From: Tubulinosema ratisbonensis
Taxonomy: Eukaryota > Microsporidia > Tubulinosematidae
Length of the DNA stretch: 25,780 nucleotides
Direction of reading: 5' to 3'
Assembly (NCBI GenBank): GCA_004000155.1
Contig: RCSS01000540.1
Coordinates: 1 to 25,780 of the forward strand
Part shown: positions 8,523-18,696 of the stretch, piece after piece
How the letters are laid out: the number at the start of each line of letters is the position of its first letter
Position numbering within the stretch: position 1 is the first letter of the stretch
The notes under the pieces: model-generated
Database searches by the model: none
What the model was told of the DNA's origin: nothing
The model's input: the letters and a program-made list of their open reading frames with translations, nothing else
Translations under genes and position numbers: made by a program

Positions 8523-10448
8523 TTAAGGTATATAACAAATAACCCCATCTTCCTCCTTGCAATACCTCTTCCTGACAAGATTATTAATAATCTCATCAAT
8601 CTTTTCATAAAGATACCCTTTCATATTCATAAAAATAAACAACTCATTTTTACAAACCTTTTTTTTGTTCTTCAATATCTTCATAATTAACGATTCAATC
8701 AAATAATTCTCATTCACTGATACAAAATGATTTTCCGTCGCAAAAATATTTGTAGGTATTCTAAAATAATTTTTCTTTTCGCTGTTAAAATCATAATTTA
8801 TAAAATATAAATTATCTTTTTCATAAATGAAATTGTTGATTGACAAATAATCTAAGTTTTCTTTAAGAAAAGGATCATTTGTACAATTTTTTAGTTCTAA
8901 AAAAGATAACTGATTTTCTTCTAAAAAAAGAAGAAGAGATGCTAAATCAGTGTTAATGTCAATTAATTGATCATTAAAACTGATTGTTATTTTAGAGATA
9001 CTTGGTAAAATAGTAAAAGAAGATCTTTTATAATCTTTTCCCAAAAAATCAACATATTCTGAGAAATAAGAGTAAAGTGAAGAGTGTAAAAATACTTTTT
9101 CTTCTTTTAATGGCCAGAATCCTTTAGAAAGAAGTTTAGGATGAATGTCTTTGTAAACAAATTCATTAGATTTTCTTAGATCATTTATCAAATGACATGA
9201 TTTATAAAAATCATCAGAGGAGAGAATATGAGAAATAAAATTTAACAAATGTTTTTCATTTTCTAAAATATTGTCATTAAACAGAAGAAGTGATTGTAAA
9301 TTATGTATTATTGATTCACCGATCCTCTTATCATCCTTAATTAGTTTAACAAAACTAATCAAACATTTTTCTTTCGAGGATCCTTTTACCAAAAGTTTAA
9401 CTAATTCATCAATTAATTTTTTCTCAAACTCAATAATTTTATCAAAACTCTCTTTTAAATAAAAAGAATTGATTTCTTCTCTGTAAAAACTTAAAAGAAT
9501 CTTTCTAATTTCTTTATTATTTTTCATATTTTTCTCAAACAAAACGTAAAAATACGAAAAAGAAGAGAAAATATCAGAAAAATCAAAATTATTTTTCTTG
9601 CTTTTCAAAAATAATTCATATTTGTAATTAAATATTTTTAAAGAATTCTCACCTAAAAATTCTATAAGCTTATAAATAAATAAAATTTCCTTTTTTTGAT
9701 CAATTCTTTTTATAATTGTGTCTGACATCTCTTCATTTCTAAATTCTAATAATGTGACTATTCTACGATTAATATCACANGAAACATTTGAATCAAACAA
9801 TGAAGAAAGATTGACCAATTCTTCATAAACATTCATACAAACGAATTTGATATTCTCTTCAAAATTGATTCTTTTACAAACACTTTTTATATATTCATTC
9901 GTAAATTCTTTTACCTTTTCATCTTTACCAGAAAAAATAAGCACCTTTTTGTAAAAATTAAAAGCTTTTTTTAATTGGTCACCATTCACTGTTTTATCTC
10001 TAAAAAGATTTAATTCAAAGAAATACAATTTGTAAAAAGAGCTTCGCAAGTTTTTAAGATGATTGTTGTAATAAAATTGGTAAACTAACTGTCTAATTTC
10101 TTTAACATCTCTTTCATTCTTCTTAATGATATTAGTTTTAATGAAATATCTGGTCAAATATGAAAAAATTCCTTCCAAAACTTTTAAACTTTTTTCTAAT
10201 TTTTCGTACTGAAAATTGAATTCTTCTAAAGAATCAAAGATACTCAAATTAACAGTGTATTTATCTAAGATGTCTACCAATAATTTGTAGATTGGGTATC
10301 CACGTATTTCATAAACATTGGTTGGTTTTGAGCAGAATGAGAATATTACATTGTAAGCATTTATAAAGTCTTCTGAGGTGATTTTTTCAGGATAGTTTAA
10401 TGCTTTGTATGAAACTTCTGTTATGATTGTTGTTTCCATTTGATTCAT
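8523..10448 (-). CDS. CUL1: Cullin, Cul1/Cdc53-like ubiquitin ligase scaffold
   Basis: The protein has 641 residues counted from ATG 10448; a TTG seven codons upstream is in frame. The N-terminal repeats match cullin-1/Cdc53, for example INAYNVIFSFCS (about 29-40), the Skp1-contact helix region, and LEGIFSYLTRYFI. The C-terminal domain ends in the typical winged helix with IIN-LVRKRYC and a terminal CYIP like the cullin YVA/YLA end. The neddylation segment aligns without gaps (LIMKILKNKKK), and Lys593 sits at the modified position. Cullins hold a RING protein at the C-terminus and a substrate adaptor, such as Skp1 with an F-box protein, at the N-terminus, forming SCF ligases. It is about 100 residues shorter than usual. 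One N (9780) lies inside. Cul1 versus another cullin class is inferred from the N-terminus. APC2 is less likely because the neddylation motif is intact. Confidence 0.85.
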   Translation of the reverse strand: MNQMETTIITEVSYKALNYPEKITSEDFINAYNVIFSFCSKPTNVYEIRGYPIYKLLVDILDKYTVNLSIFDSLEEFNFQYEKLEKSLKVLEGIFSYLTRYFIKTNIIKKNERDVKEIRQLVYQFYYNNHLKNLRSSFYKLYFFELNLFRDKTVNGDQLKKAFNFYKKVLIFSGKDEKVKEFTNEYIKSVCKRINFEENIKFVCMNVYEELVNLSSLFDSNVXCDINRRIVTLLEFRNEEMSDTIIKRIDQKKEILFIYKLIEFLGENSLKIFNYKYELFLKSKKNNFDFSDIFSSFSYFYVLFEKNMKNNKEIRKILLSFYREEINSFYLKESFDKIIEFEKKLIDELVKLLVKGSSKEKCLISFVKLIKDDKRIGESIIHNLQSLLLFNDNILENEKHLLNFISHILSSDDFYKSCHLINDLRKSNEFVYKDIHPKLLSKGFWPLKEEKVFLHSSLYSYFSEYVDFLGKDYKRSSFTILPSISKITISFNDQLIDINTDLASLLLFLEENQLSFLELKNCTNDPFLKENLDYLSINNFIYEKDNLYFINYDFNSEKKNYFRIPTNIFATENHFVSVNENYLIESLIMKILKNKKKVCKNELFIFMNMKGYLYEKIDEIINNLVRKRYCKEEDGVICYIP

Positions 10449-10641
10449 TAGGTTATTATTTTTATTCAATTTAAAACAAAATTAATTTTCTTTTTTTATG
10501 AAACATATAAAATTTATTTTTATTTTAAAAATAGTTAAATTTTTAAATAAAAAATCATATTCTTTTATTTAAATATTATTTATATTTTAAATAATAAATA
10601 AATTATATTATTAATTTCTTTTTATAAAAGATAAATAGTAA

Positions 10642-10685
10642 TTTTATTTTAATATTATTCATTTTTTATTTTAATATTATTCATT
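10642..10685. repeat. Perfect 22-bp tandem duplication
   Basis: A 22-bp unit ending in TTAATATTATTCATT occurs twice in direct contact (10642-10663 and 10664-10685) with no mismatch. Confidence 0.7.
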
Positions 10686-10791
10686 TTTAGAAAAATAAAA
10701 AAACAATTAATTTTATTTTTTAGATAAAATAAGGAAATAAACATTATTCATATCTTAAATAAAGATAAATTATAATTTTATTTTTTTAATT

Positions 10792-10838
10792 AAAAATTAT
10801 ATTATTTATATTTAAAAAAAATTATATTATTTATATTT
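10792..10838. repeat. 22-bp direct repeat with 3-bp spacer
   Basis: AAAAATTATATTATTTATA plus TTT occurs at 10792-10813 and again at 10817-10838. Confidence 0.65.
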
Positions 10839-10909
10839 TAAATAAAATAAAAAAAAAATAAATTAATTATATTTTTATNTTTCATNANTCACTTTTTTAT
10901 TAAAACATT

Positions 10910-12229
10910 TCATTCATCAATCAAAGAAGAAGCTTCTCTAATATTCTGAAAAATAATCTCTTTAAGTTTATAAATTAAATTAATAATCTCATCAGTCTCA
11001 AGCTCAAACTTAGATGTACTATCCATAATCTTATATTCTAAGTCACNTTTCTTCTTTTCTAATTCTGATTTGGTATCTTTGTATAAATTATATTTCTCTA
11101 ATGTTCTTTCATATTCATTCTTTACTTCATCAGTGCAAATGTAAAGATTTTTAGAAAAATTGTATTCATTTTCTTTGTGTTTTCTTAATTTTTCCTGTAA
11201 ACTTTCTTTTTTTTTATTTTCATGATCACTTTTTAGTTTTAGTGATTTAATAATTGCTTCTTTTTCTTTTATCTCGGATAAAAAGTTGTTTAATTTGCCT
11301 GACAGTTCATTACTTTTCATTTGTAAAGAGTCATGTTCATTCTTAAGATTGTTNATTACTTCTAAATTATAAGATATTTGTGTNATTTTTTCATAATTTT
11401 TGTTTAAAAAGTTTGATTCTTTGTTTAATTCTTGGTTCTTTATTTCTTCTGATTCTAATTCTTTAACCATTTTTTCAAAATTTCTTTTTAATTCTTCAGG
11501 GTCAGAAATGAGGTAATTCTGGTAATTTAAAGATTCTTGTTTTTTATTTTGTAATTCTAATTTAAGATTTGAGATTGAATCTTCTAAAAATTCTTTTTCT
11601 TTCTCAAATTTACTGTNTTTTTTCAAAGAATCTTCNATGTATTTTTCTAATTCATTCCCTGATTGTAAAATATTCTCAATCTCTTTTTCTAAAACAATCA
11701 CTTCATAAGCTAATTTGTCTCTTTCTTCACTAAACTTATTGAAATGATAAGATATTTCATTTATTTGTTGGTTTATTTCTTTTATTTCTTCATTCTTTCC
11801 TTGTAATAAATTCATTCCATCCTTAAAAATACTTATTCTCATATCTCTAAACATAGAAAAACTTACTAAAATAGAAGGAATGGCAATNAGTTTCTTAGGT
11901 TCTGGTTTAAGAATCAATTTAATAGAAAAATTATAAACACCAATCATATTCAACAGTTCATTCATTCTTCTATGCACATTTACTAAAAAGAAAGTGTCTT
12001 CATGCTCTGTGGCTAAAGGATTGTCCTTTAAATCTTCTAAAATGTCTGAAAATGATTGGTTGGTAAAGAATTCTAGTAATGTGTCTAATAATTTTACAGT
12101 TGATTCTAAAGATGGTCTTAGTAAATCATTTGTGTTTATTTGAATGTCTTGTTCAGCAAAGTAATCTTTAATATCTTTTACTGTTAGTTCAGGCACAGTG
12201 TAAGTTTCTTGTCTTTTTGTTCTTAGCAT
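10910..12229 (-). CDS. NUF2: Kinetochore protein Nuf2 (Ndc80 complex subunit)
   Basis: This 439-residue protein has the two-part Nuf2 layout. A calponin-homology-like head spans about residues 10-135: PELTVKDIKDYF, DLLRPS at 35-40, and the family signature LKPEPKK at 107-113, which is followed by the FRDMR helix. A long Glu/Lys-rich coiled coil runs from about 145 to 430. Nuf2 pairs with Ndc80 (Hec1); with Spc24/Spc25 they form the complex that links kinetochores to spindle microtubules. Length is close to yeast Nuf2 (about 450), so little was lost. The start is an ATG preceded by AAACC. Six isolated N bases fall inside the gene and all keep the frame. Neighbour genes are unrelated in function. 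The call rests on the head domain, since the coiled coil alone would not be diagnostic. Confidence 0.88.
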   Translation of the reverse strand: MLRTKRQETYTVPELTVKDIKDYFAEQDIQINTNDLLRPSLESTVKLLDTLLEFFTNQSFSDILEDLKDNPLATEHEDTFFLVNVHRRMNELLNMIGVYNFSIKLILKPEPKKXIAIPSILVSFSMFRDMRISIFKDGMNLLQGKNEEIKEINQQINEISYHFNKFSEERDKLAYEVIVLEKEIENILQSGNELEKYXEDSLKKXSKFEKEKEFLEDSISNLKLELQNKKQESLNYQNYLISDPEELKRNFEKMVKELESEEIKNQELNKESNFLNKNYEKXTQISYNLEVXNNLKNEHDSLQMKSNELSGKLNNFLSEIKEKEAIIKSLKLKSDHENKKKESLQEKLRKHKENEYNFSKNLYICTDEVKNEYERTLEKYNLYKDTKSELEKKKXDLEYKIMDSTSKFELETDEIINLIYKLKEIIFQNIREASSLIDE

Positions 12230-12239
12230 GGTTTAAAAA

Positions 12240-12924
12240 TAAATTAATAAAATAAATTAATATTTTAAATTTACTTTTTTTTTGTGTTTAATTTTTATTT
12301 TGTGTAAGAAATAAATTAAATTTGTAAAATTTTTTTTGTTCTAAAAAAATTTATTATAAACATAAATAAAATAATTTTTTAAAAATGTGTGAAATTTTGA
12401 TTATTTACATAATCTTTTCTGATAAATTAATTATAAAATTTTCAAAATTTTTTAATGAACTATAAAATTTTGTAAATTTTTTCAATTAAAAATAAAATTT
12501 TCAAAATTTTATAATAAAAGATATTTTTTACATTAAAATAAAAATTGTTCTCATAAATAAAATTTTATTTAATAATCATTGAATAAATTGACTCTATTCA
12601 ATTAAAAAAAGTTATTTTTTAGCAGTTTACTCATAAGAAGATAGGTTTTAAATTTGTAATAAAATTTAAATGTAATTAAATTATATCAATAATAGTAAAA
12701 TAGTTGTTAATGTTTATAATTTAAAAGATATATTTCAATGAATTTTGGAATGTGCATAAAACATATTAATAAATGATGTTAAAAGATAAATTTAATTGAA
12801 TTTATCCTACATTTTTTAAAATTGGAATGATTTTGGTTTTTTAAAGTTATTATTCAATGTTAAATTTTTAATTAATCAAAATAAAATTATTTTGATCAAT
12901 TCAATAAAAAGTAGAAAAAAATAA
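12240..12924. other. AT-rich divergent intergenic region
   Basis: The region lies between the divergent NUF2 and secreted-protein genes. It holds clustered AAAATTTT palindromes at about 12430-12520 and the 19-base run ATAAAATTTTCAAAATTTT-like sequence twice. No gene is seen. A role as promoter region for both neighbours is inferred from position only. Confidence 0.45.
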
Positions 12925-12927
12925 CCC
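12925..12927 (+). promoter_or_regulatory. CCC start-proximal signal
   Basis: CCC lies four bases upstream of the ATG at 12932 (CCCTCATATG), matching the pattern at other starts in the window. Confidence 0.45.
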
Positions 12928-12931
12928 TCAT

Positions 12932-13741
12932 ATGAAAAATAAATTTTTTATTTTTTTACACATTTTATTTTCGTATCATTCACAGAGCAATGATGAAGAA
13001 TGTACAACAAGTGGGTTTAGCAATGATTCAGCCTCTTATTCATCAGATAACCTCACTAATAGTTATGCAATGCCTTACTTTCAATGTATAAATTGTGGTT
13101 ACCCTTTTTATTTCTTAAATCATAGTCAGCCATCTTCTATCTACAATGAATTTATACCTAGGTTTGATAGGTTAGATAGAGTTTATAAATTTAATGGTTT
13201 TACTATTTCTAATTCTGAATTTCAAGTAAATAATACCTTTTCAAACATTTCACATGAAAATGAAATTACTTTCTCAGAAATAATTAAGGAACGATTATAT
13301 GAATATTTCATTAATAAATTAAAGAGAAGAAACCGTAAAATGACTGATATTAACTTTTTAAGCATAGTTGATTTGTATATAAATCATTACAAAGACACTC
13401 CAAATAAAATAATTCCTATGTTTTTGTTTACCTCATTTATCACTAATTGTTTTTTATCCTTCACTCCTGAAAAAATATCAGATTGTCATTTTATTTCTAA
13501 AAAAACTAGAGATCAATCATTTAACTTAGCTGATATAGCCATAACTCTAGAAAGATATGATTCTTTGATACTTGATTTCTGTGATTTTTTTACTACTTCT
13601 GAGTCATTTAAAGTGTTGCTTTCGGCTTTTTATTTTAATTTTACAAATGAATTAACTCCTGGTAGAAATGAGTTTTTAATTTGTTTTGATAAGTTTGTAA
13701 AATGGGATCTAGCCTGGTTTTATCTAAAAAAATATTTATGA
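12932..13741 (+). CDS. Predicted secreted protein, unrecognised
   Basis: This 269-residue protein begins with a basic residue pair and a hydrophobic stretch (residues 5-15), followed by polar sequence, a typical cleavable signal peptide. The next 50 residues are Ser/Asn-rich. A CINCGYPF segment near residues 52-59 gives a CxxC pair that could bind metal or form a disulfide. Several Asn-x-Ser/Thr sequons fit passage through the secretory pathway. The C-terminal half looks helical and globular, with no second membrane segment, so the protein is probably exported or lumenal. Neither the family nor the target is known to me. The start is supported by the CCC signal and by the signal peptide beginning at the first ATG. 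A host-interaction role is possible for a parasite but not shown. Confidence 0.7.
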   Translation: MKNKFFIFLHILFSYHSQSNDEECTTSGFSNDSASYSSDNLTNSYAMPYFQCINCGYPFYFLNHSQPSSIYNEFIPRFDRLDRVYKFNGFTISNSEFQVNNTFSNISHENEITFSEIIKERLYEYFINKLKRRNRKMTDINFLSIVDLYINHYKDTPNKIIPMFLFTSFITNCFLSFTPEKISDCHFISKKTRDQSFNLADIAITLERYDSLILDFCDFFTTSESFKVLLSAFYFNFTNELTPGRNEFLICFDKFVKWDLAWFYLKKYL

Positions 13742-15567
13742 GTAAAAAATATTAGAANATTTTTTAAATTATAAAATTTTATTTACTTTTTAATTGTTCA
13801 ATATATAAAAAATGTTTTTTGCATTAAATTTACTTTATCATCTTGAACTTAACTAAACTCGGCTTGGTTAGTTTTATTTAAGTAGTTAATAGGCATATTT
13901 TAGAATTAGGTTTTATTATAATTTGATTTATATTTAAAAAAATTAAAAATTATTTTTTTTAAAATATATAAAGACGTAATTTATCAATTATGCAATTTTA
14001 GAAAATCCTAAAAAGACAAAGCTTGTTTTCGATATTGCGATTTGTTGTTTTGGGTTATAAGAATTTCCTTTATAGCTACTATGGCTTTACTATAATCCCT
14101 TATAAAAGATATTTTTAATGACAGCTAAAATTTTTTTGTGACTTGAATGTTTTGTATATTTTATTGCAATAATATTTTTCGTCTATGGGATCATACTTTT
14201 TCATTGATAGCTAATAATATTTTATGATGTTTTATAAAGGATATTTTGGCATTTGTTTTTTCTAAAATATTGAAATGGCATTTGACTTATGGAATTAAAA
14301 AAAGATTTTTTGTTGCCTATGGTTCGGAAATCAGTTTGAAGATCTCTTAGTATATCTTTTTATATAATATTAACAACTTGTTATAAGAAACATATAATTA
14401 AAATGAATCTACATAATTAGGCATAGCGCGAGATACTGCGATTCTTTCTCTGAGTAAAACCAATCTTCTTGTATTCTCTAACACACTGATTCTACTTTAT
14501 ATTGTAGCAATGAAGATTATAATGTATTTGTTACTGGAGGATTATTGAGCACAAAATTTTTCAAACAAAACAAAAAACACCAAAAAATCTTATAAATGCA
14601 TCTTAATCAAAATCTGATAGTCTATATTACAGCTATTGGATTATTTACTCAAGCGCGTTAAATTTAGACACAAAAATTGTAATGCTTTTATTTTATTCTA
14701 ATTTGTTTATGCAACTAAGAAGATAATTTTAAAAATAATTTATGCAATCACCTAAAAAATTATATTTGGATATTTTATTTGTTGGTTTGTGTTATTTTAT
14801 TTAAATATGTTTAAAAAATTAAAAAAATCAGGTCAAAATTAGAAAAACATACATTTCGTAACATACACTTACAAATCATATACTTGGAAAATAATAGAAT
14901 TGGAAGTTAGATTTATGAATAAGCTCAATTTAATATTAATAAAGTTTTATTAAATAACCTAGTTAATACCTTGATAAGTTACTAATAGACAAATCAATTA
15001 TAACAATAAATACTTCTTTTAACTTTTATAACAGTGTATATAATGATTAATAAGTTGTAACAAAAAAAAGAACCCCAAAGAATGCAAACTTTTTATGGTT
15101 AGTTATTGGATTTAAAATAAGAAAAATTATTTTTTAATGTTAAATCGAGATTAAATACATTTTATATTAGGGTACAAATGTTTTAATGTCGATAAAACGA
15201 TACTATATATAAGTCGAATAATTAAAATAAAGTTTAAAAAAGTATTTTTATATGAGAACTTATAAGTCTAAATAAATTTATAATTCTTTGAGTATAGGAG
15301 TTAAATTCATCTATAATAAAATGTTTTCGAACCAAATTATATTTAAAAAGTTACTTTCAGATCACTTATTTCAAAACAAGTGATTTTATCAATTAACCTT
15401 ACATATTTAAAAATTTTTTATATCTTTTTGTAAAAATATATGAATTATCGTAAAATTTAAAAAAAATATCTATACTTGATAAAAAGTTTCGGATAAAATT
15501 TTTTATTAAATTGTTTTGTTTCTATTATCAAAATTTTTATTTAAATATTTTTTGATTTTTTTACATT
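13742..15567. other. 1.8 kb non-coding stretch with repeat copy H
   Basis: No intact gene. It contains repeat copy H (14306-14510) and weakly coding-like fragments (for example 14523-14726, with one in-frame TAA at 14604). These may be relics but match no family I can name. An imperfect hairpin around the AACTAA and TTAGTT arms lies near 13850-13880. Confidence 0.45.
14306..14510 (-). repeat. Dispersed A-tailed repeat, decayed full-length copy (copy H)
   Basis: On the minus strand the core GCAGTATCTCGCGCTATGCC, the segment AGAGATCTTC and the end CATAGGCAAC plus A are recognisable at the expected spacing. The hairpin region is mutated and the 5' border (near 14510) is approximate. Confidence 0.65.
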
Positions 15568-16276
15568 ATGAGGAAGAATACTGGAAAAAATAATCTTACG
15601 AATAACTTCTCATTACTTAAAAAATGTAAAAACTGAAAAAAATTGGAAAGTAAAGAGGATTTAATTAAAAATCCTTTTTTCAAACAAGAAAACAGAATTT
15701 TTGGCTTAAAGAAAGCAGAATTATACGGCTAGTCAATTTATTAGTTTTGTCGCCTGTTATATATTTTGTTTTAACTTTATTTTGTTTTGTTCCTTTAAAG
15801 GGTAATCTCGAAAGTTTTATTTTCTTTATCTATTTGATAATAAATCTACTTTCTTTTATTTATGGAATAGTTTCATGTGTTGTTAATTTGGACCGAAAGT
15901 TTGGGATTATATTTTATATTTTAACTATTTTAGCTTTCTTATGGCCGCCTTTATTGCTTTTGCCATATATTTTTCTTAATTTGAATTTTAGGATAGAATT
16001 TAATGTTGTGGTTGTAAGAACTTTGTATGTTTTTTATTCATTGTTTTTTTTTATTATTATTATCAAATATAAAATCTCATGGTTATTTATCTTAATTTCA
16101 AAACATCACATTTTTTAATTGATTTTACAATCTTTAATGTTATTAACTCTTTGTTTTTTCTCATTACTATTCTTGAGGAATTTATTGTTACAACATTAGA
16201 AGAAGAAAATTTGTTTATAAATGACATTATTTTTTATATCAATACCAATATATTGTATTATGTAATAAAAAATTAA
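15568..16276 (+). pseudogene. Broken multi-pass membrane protein gene, paralogue of the 23.4 kb gene
   Basis: From ATG 15568 the frame encodes 22 residues to a TGA. The same frame then continues through a segment with IFGLK and meets a TAG at about 15730. The reading must then shift to another frame, which encodes at least three hydrophobic helices until 16118. It must shift again to a frame ending at 16276 that carries LFFLITILEEFIVTT. The order and content parallel the intact 290-residue protein at 23377-24249: a charged N-terminus, IFGLK, several helices, and a final VYIIFSYLELYYVTS. At least one in-frame stop and two frameshifts disable it. Sequencing error could explain some of the breaks but hardly all. 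An intron model is less likely because I see no clear splice sites. Confidence 0.6.
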
Positions 16277-16633
16277 GAATTGATCAAACTCTAAATTCTT
16301 TAACATTTTAAATGTTTAATAGTTTTTCTTTTATATAATAATTAAAATTTTAATATTTTTATAAAATAAATTCTAAATTTATCAAATTTGAAATTAAAAA
16401 TTTTATACTTTTATATTAAAAAATTTCCTGAGATTCTTCAAAAAAATCTTATAATTTTTTGTAAGAGAGTGATAAAAATAAATTTAATATGATATAAAAA
16501 AATAAAACAATTGTTTAATAACTAAATGTTAAAATTCAATGTCTTTTACTCATATATCCCTTTTTAGTTTACATGCTTATATACAATTACTTTTGCATGT
16601 TTTTTATTGTGCTTTCTATTATAATATATTTTT

Positions 16634-16851
16634 CCTATAAAGGCCTGCAATATTTGGTAAATTTAGACAGTCAATAGCGTGTTTGAGATAGGTTATATGA
16701 ATCAAGGGCTTTCAAATATTGTTCTATACCTAGTTTTGTAGATTAATATTTTATCTAATGTTTTTTAGTGAATGGATATCTTATATAATATAAAAAGAAG
16801 TATAGAGATAAAAAGCTGCATGGATTTTCCATCGTGAGATAGCAAAAAAAA
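16634..16851 (+). repeat. Dispersed A-tailed repeat, full length (copy G)
   Basis: Recognisable in order are GGCCTGCAA, ACAGTCAATAG, GGGCTTTC, CTATACCTA, GAAGTATAG, the hairpin ATGGATTTTCCATC and AGC plus eight A. It is diverged but collinear with the 22.6 kb copy from end to end. Confidence 0.7.
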
Positions 16852-17404
16852 TCAATCTTGCAATTATAACTGATTTTCATATCAAAGATTTTGTTAGTTT
16901 ACTGACTTTTTGGAGGCGTTTTGTAGAATTCTCAGCTTCCTAAATTACATAAAAGATTTTTTATATAGTATTTTATATTTTTGTCTTTTTAAAGTACAAT
17001 CTTAGTATTCCTTAGCATTCTTTATGAGTTTTAAAACTAGATTATATAAATAAAGAATTAAAAATTTTAAATTGTAACTTTTTGATTCAAAGTACAAAAT
17101 CAGAGGTCTCGGACAGCTCTTTTGCTTTTTATTGTCATTATATACCAAAATAATTTTATGAAAGCATTTTAATTGATAATGAAATAAAAAAGTAGATTTT
17201 TTAAATGAAAGTTCTATAAAAAGCATAAGAATTAAGTTAACATAGTTAACCATTTCTACTTTTTATTATAGACGATTACAACGCAAAAAGTACAAACTGG
17301 AAGTGGTTTATTAAAAAATGTACAACACGACAAGGTTGTATAGATTTCAAGACAATATTGCAACCTTTATGGTGCTGTCAGATTACAATCATTCACCTTC
17401 TGTA

Positions 17405-17552
17405 TTAGACTTTTAAGACAATAAACTATTTCGAATAAAACACTGCTATACTATGGACATGAATTCATTGCATATTACTAGATATTTATATTGAATATAA
17501 AAGGTATTTTAAAAGATCTTTGTATGGATTCCCTACTCCTAAGCAACAAAAA
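17405..17552 (+). repeat. Dispersed A-tailed repeat, decayed (copy F)
   Basis: The 3' part is clear (AAAAGATCTTTGTATGGATT, then AAGCAAC plus five A). TTAGACTTTTAAGACAATA and GCTATACTATGG upstream match the middle of the family. The left border is approximate. Confidence 0.6.
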
Positions 17553-17896
17553 GTTTATTGAAAATTTAGTTAGTAATGAAGTGATGGCGCAAATAAAAAA
17601 TTTTTAGATTATTACGGCGGCTAACAAGCAAAAGATGTTGTATTATAAAACAACATAAATTCTGCATCAGACAATGGTCTTGTCGATTTTCGAGTGATTT
17701 AAAAAATATTTGCCTTAAAAAAATTATATTTAATTCAGTTTTCATACTAGATAATGTTAAAATACATCATATTTCTGGAGTCAATAATGGACAAGAAGAA
17801 TTAAATTAAACATTATGTATTTACCTCCATGTTCCCCCTTTATAATCATAATCGAAAATTCTTTTTAAAGTCGAAAAACTATATTTGTCGTGTGAT

Positions 17897-18037
17897 ATGT
17901 GTCTCAAAGAGAAACTATTAAATGCTATTAAAAGTAAATTTAATTGCATTACAACTGAAGATTTGGCAGAATTTTATAAAAAACGTTATAATTTTTACTT
18001 AGATGCAGAGGTTTGGAGAATATTTTTGATTAAATAA
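17897..18037 (+). CDS. Possible 46-residue protein, unrecognised
   Basis: A 46-codon frame opens at the first ATG after a CCCCCTTT run at 17834-17841. The product is helical-looking and balanced in composition (KEKLLNAIK, TTEDLAEFYKKRYNFYLDAE), unlike chance AT-rich translations. A second open segment in another frame follows at about 18075-18130, so this could instead be the surviving front of a broken gene. The CCC run is 59 bases from the ATG, farther than at other genes here, which weakens the case. No homologue recognised. Confidence 0.3.
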   Translation: MCLKEKLLNAIKSKFNCITTEDLAEFYKKRYNFYLDAEVWRIFLIK

Positions 18038-18696
18038 TGTTTAAAAATTTAAACTTTTATAACATTTTTATTTAGAATCGACTGAAAAGATTATGAATTT
18101 CATTGAAAAAAATTATGATTTAAAAATATAAAATATTTTAATTAAATGGTCGATGATTTTATTAAATTAAAACAAACCCTCTATAATTAATTTTTTACAT
18201 TATAATTAAATTGATAAAAAAACTAATAAATTATTATCTATTTAAATTTAAAATTTTTACTATTTTTGTTATGCTTCTTTATTTTTAATTTTTATATTGG
18301 GAAAAATTTGAAGAAGTGTCTGTACATAAAAAAAATTTATTTACTAAAAGAAGATTAGACCAGCAAATAAAATTTCTTTATACACAACTATAAGAAATAT
18401 TTCTTGAAAAAAAGTAATTTATTAATATTCAAAATGATTCTCAATTGTGAAAAAAGCTATTTATATTTAAAAAAGTATAACTTACCCTTAATAAGTTGTA
18501 TTTATGGCCCGAAAAATATATCTCAAGGTGTTATTGTAAGGTATATTAAGGTGTTTTTTACATAAATTACAAGGCTAAAGTAAAAAGTTAACAAAAAATT
18601 GTATTTTTTACAATTATATATGGTTTGTATTGTAAAACTTAATGCTTAAAATATTAATTATATTAATACAAATAAATAAGAAATATTATTTATTTA
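18038..18696. other. AT-rich spacer
   Basis: I see no gene or repeat copy. The stretch contains short open segments only and T-rich runs. Confidence 0.4.

Larger units (their letters stand above)
10449..10909. other. AT-rich spacer between cullin and NUF2 genes
   Basis: This is very low-complexity sequence with two short direct repeats (10642-10685 and 10792-10838) and three ambiguous bases at 10879-10888. I see no gene. It should contain the cullin promoter and the end of the NUF2 transcript. Confidence 0.5.
16277..17896. other. Non-coding stretch with two repeat copies
   Basis: No supportable gene. It contains repeat copies G (16634-16851) and F (about 17405-17552). Sequence at about 17560-17720 resembles that beyond copy B. 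An 83-codon minus-strand frame at 17002-17253 is about the length expected by chance here and has no CCC signal. Confidence 0.45.

Noticed and set aside
9271..9462. 63-codon plus-strand frame
   Set aside because: Antisense shadow of the cullin gene.
14523..14726. Open plus-strand segment with one in-frame TAA next to repeat copy H
   Set aside because: Stop-free runs of 27 and 39 codons are not unusual here, and no family could be named.
16573..16677. 34-codon frame after a CCCTTT motif
   Set aside because: It runs into repeat copy G and ends within it. Too short and without homologues to support a gene.
17002..17253. 83-codon minus-strand frame
   Set aside because: Length is near that expected once by chance in this composition. 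No CCC signal and no recognisable motif.
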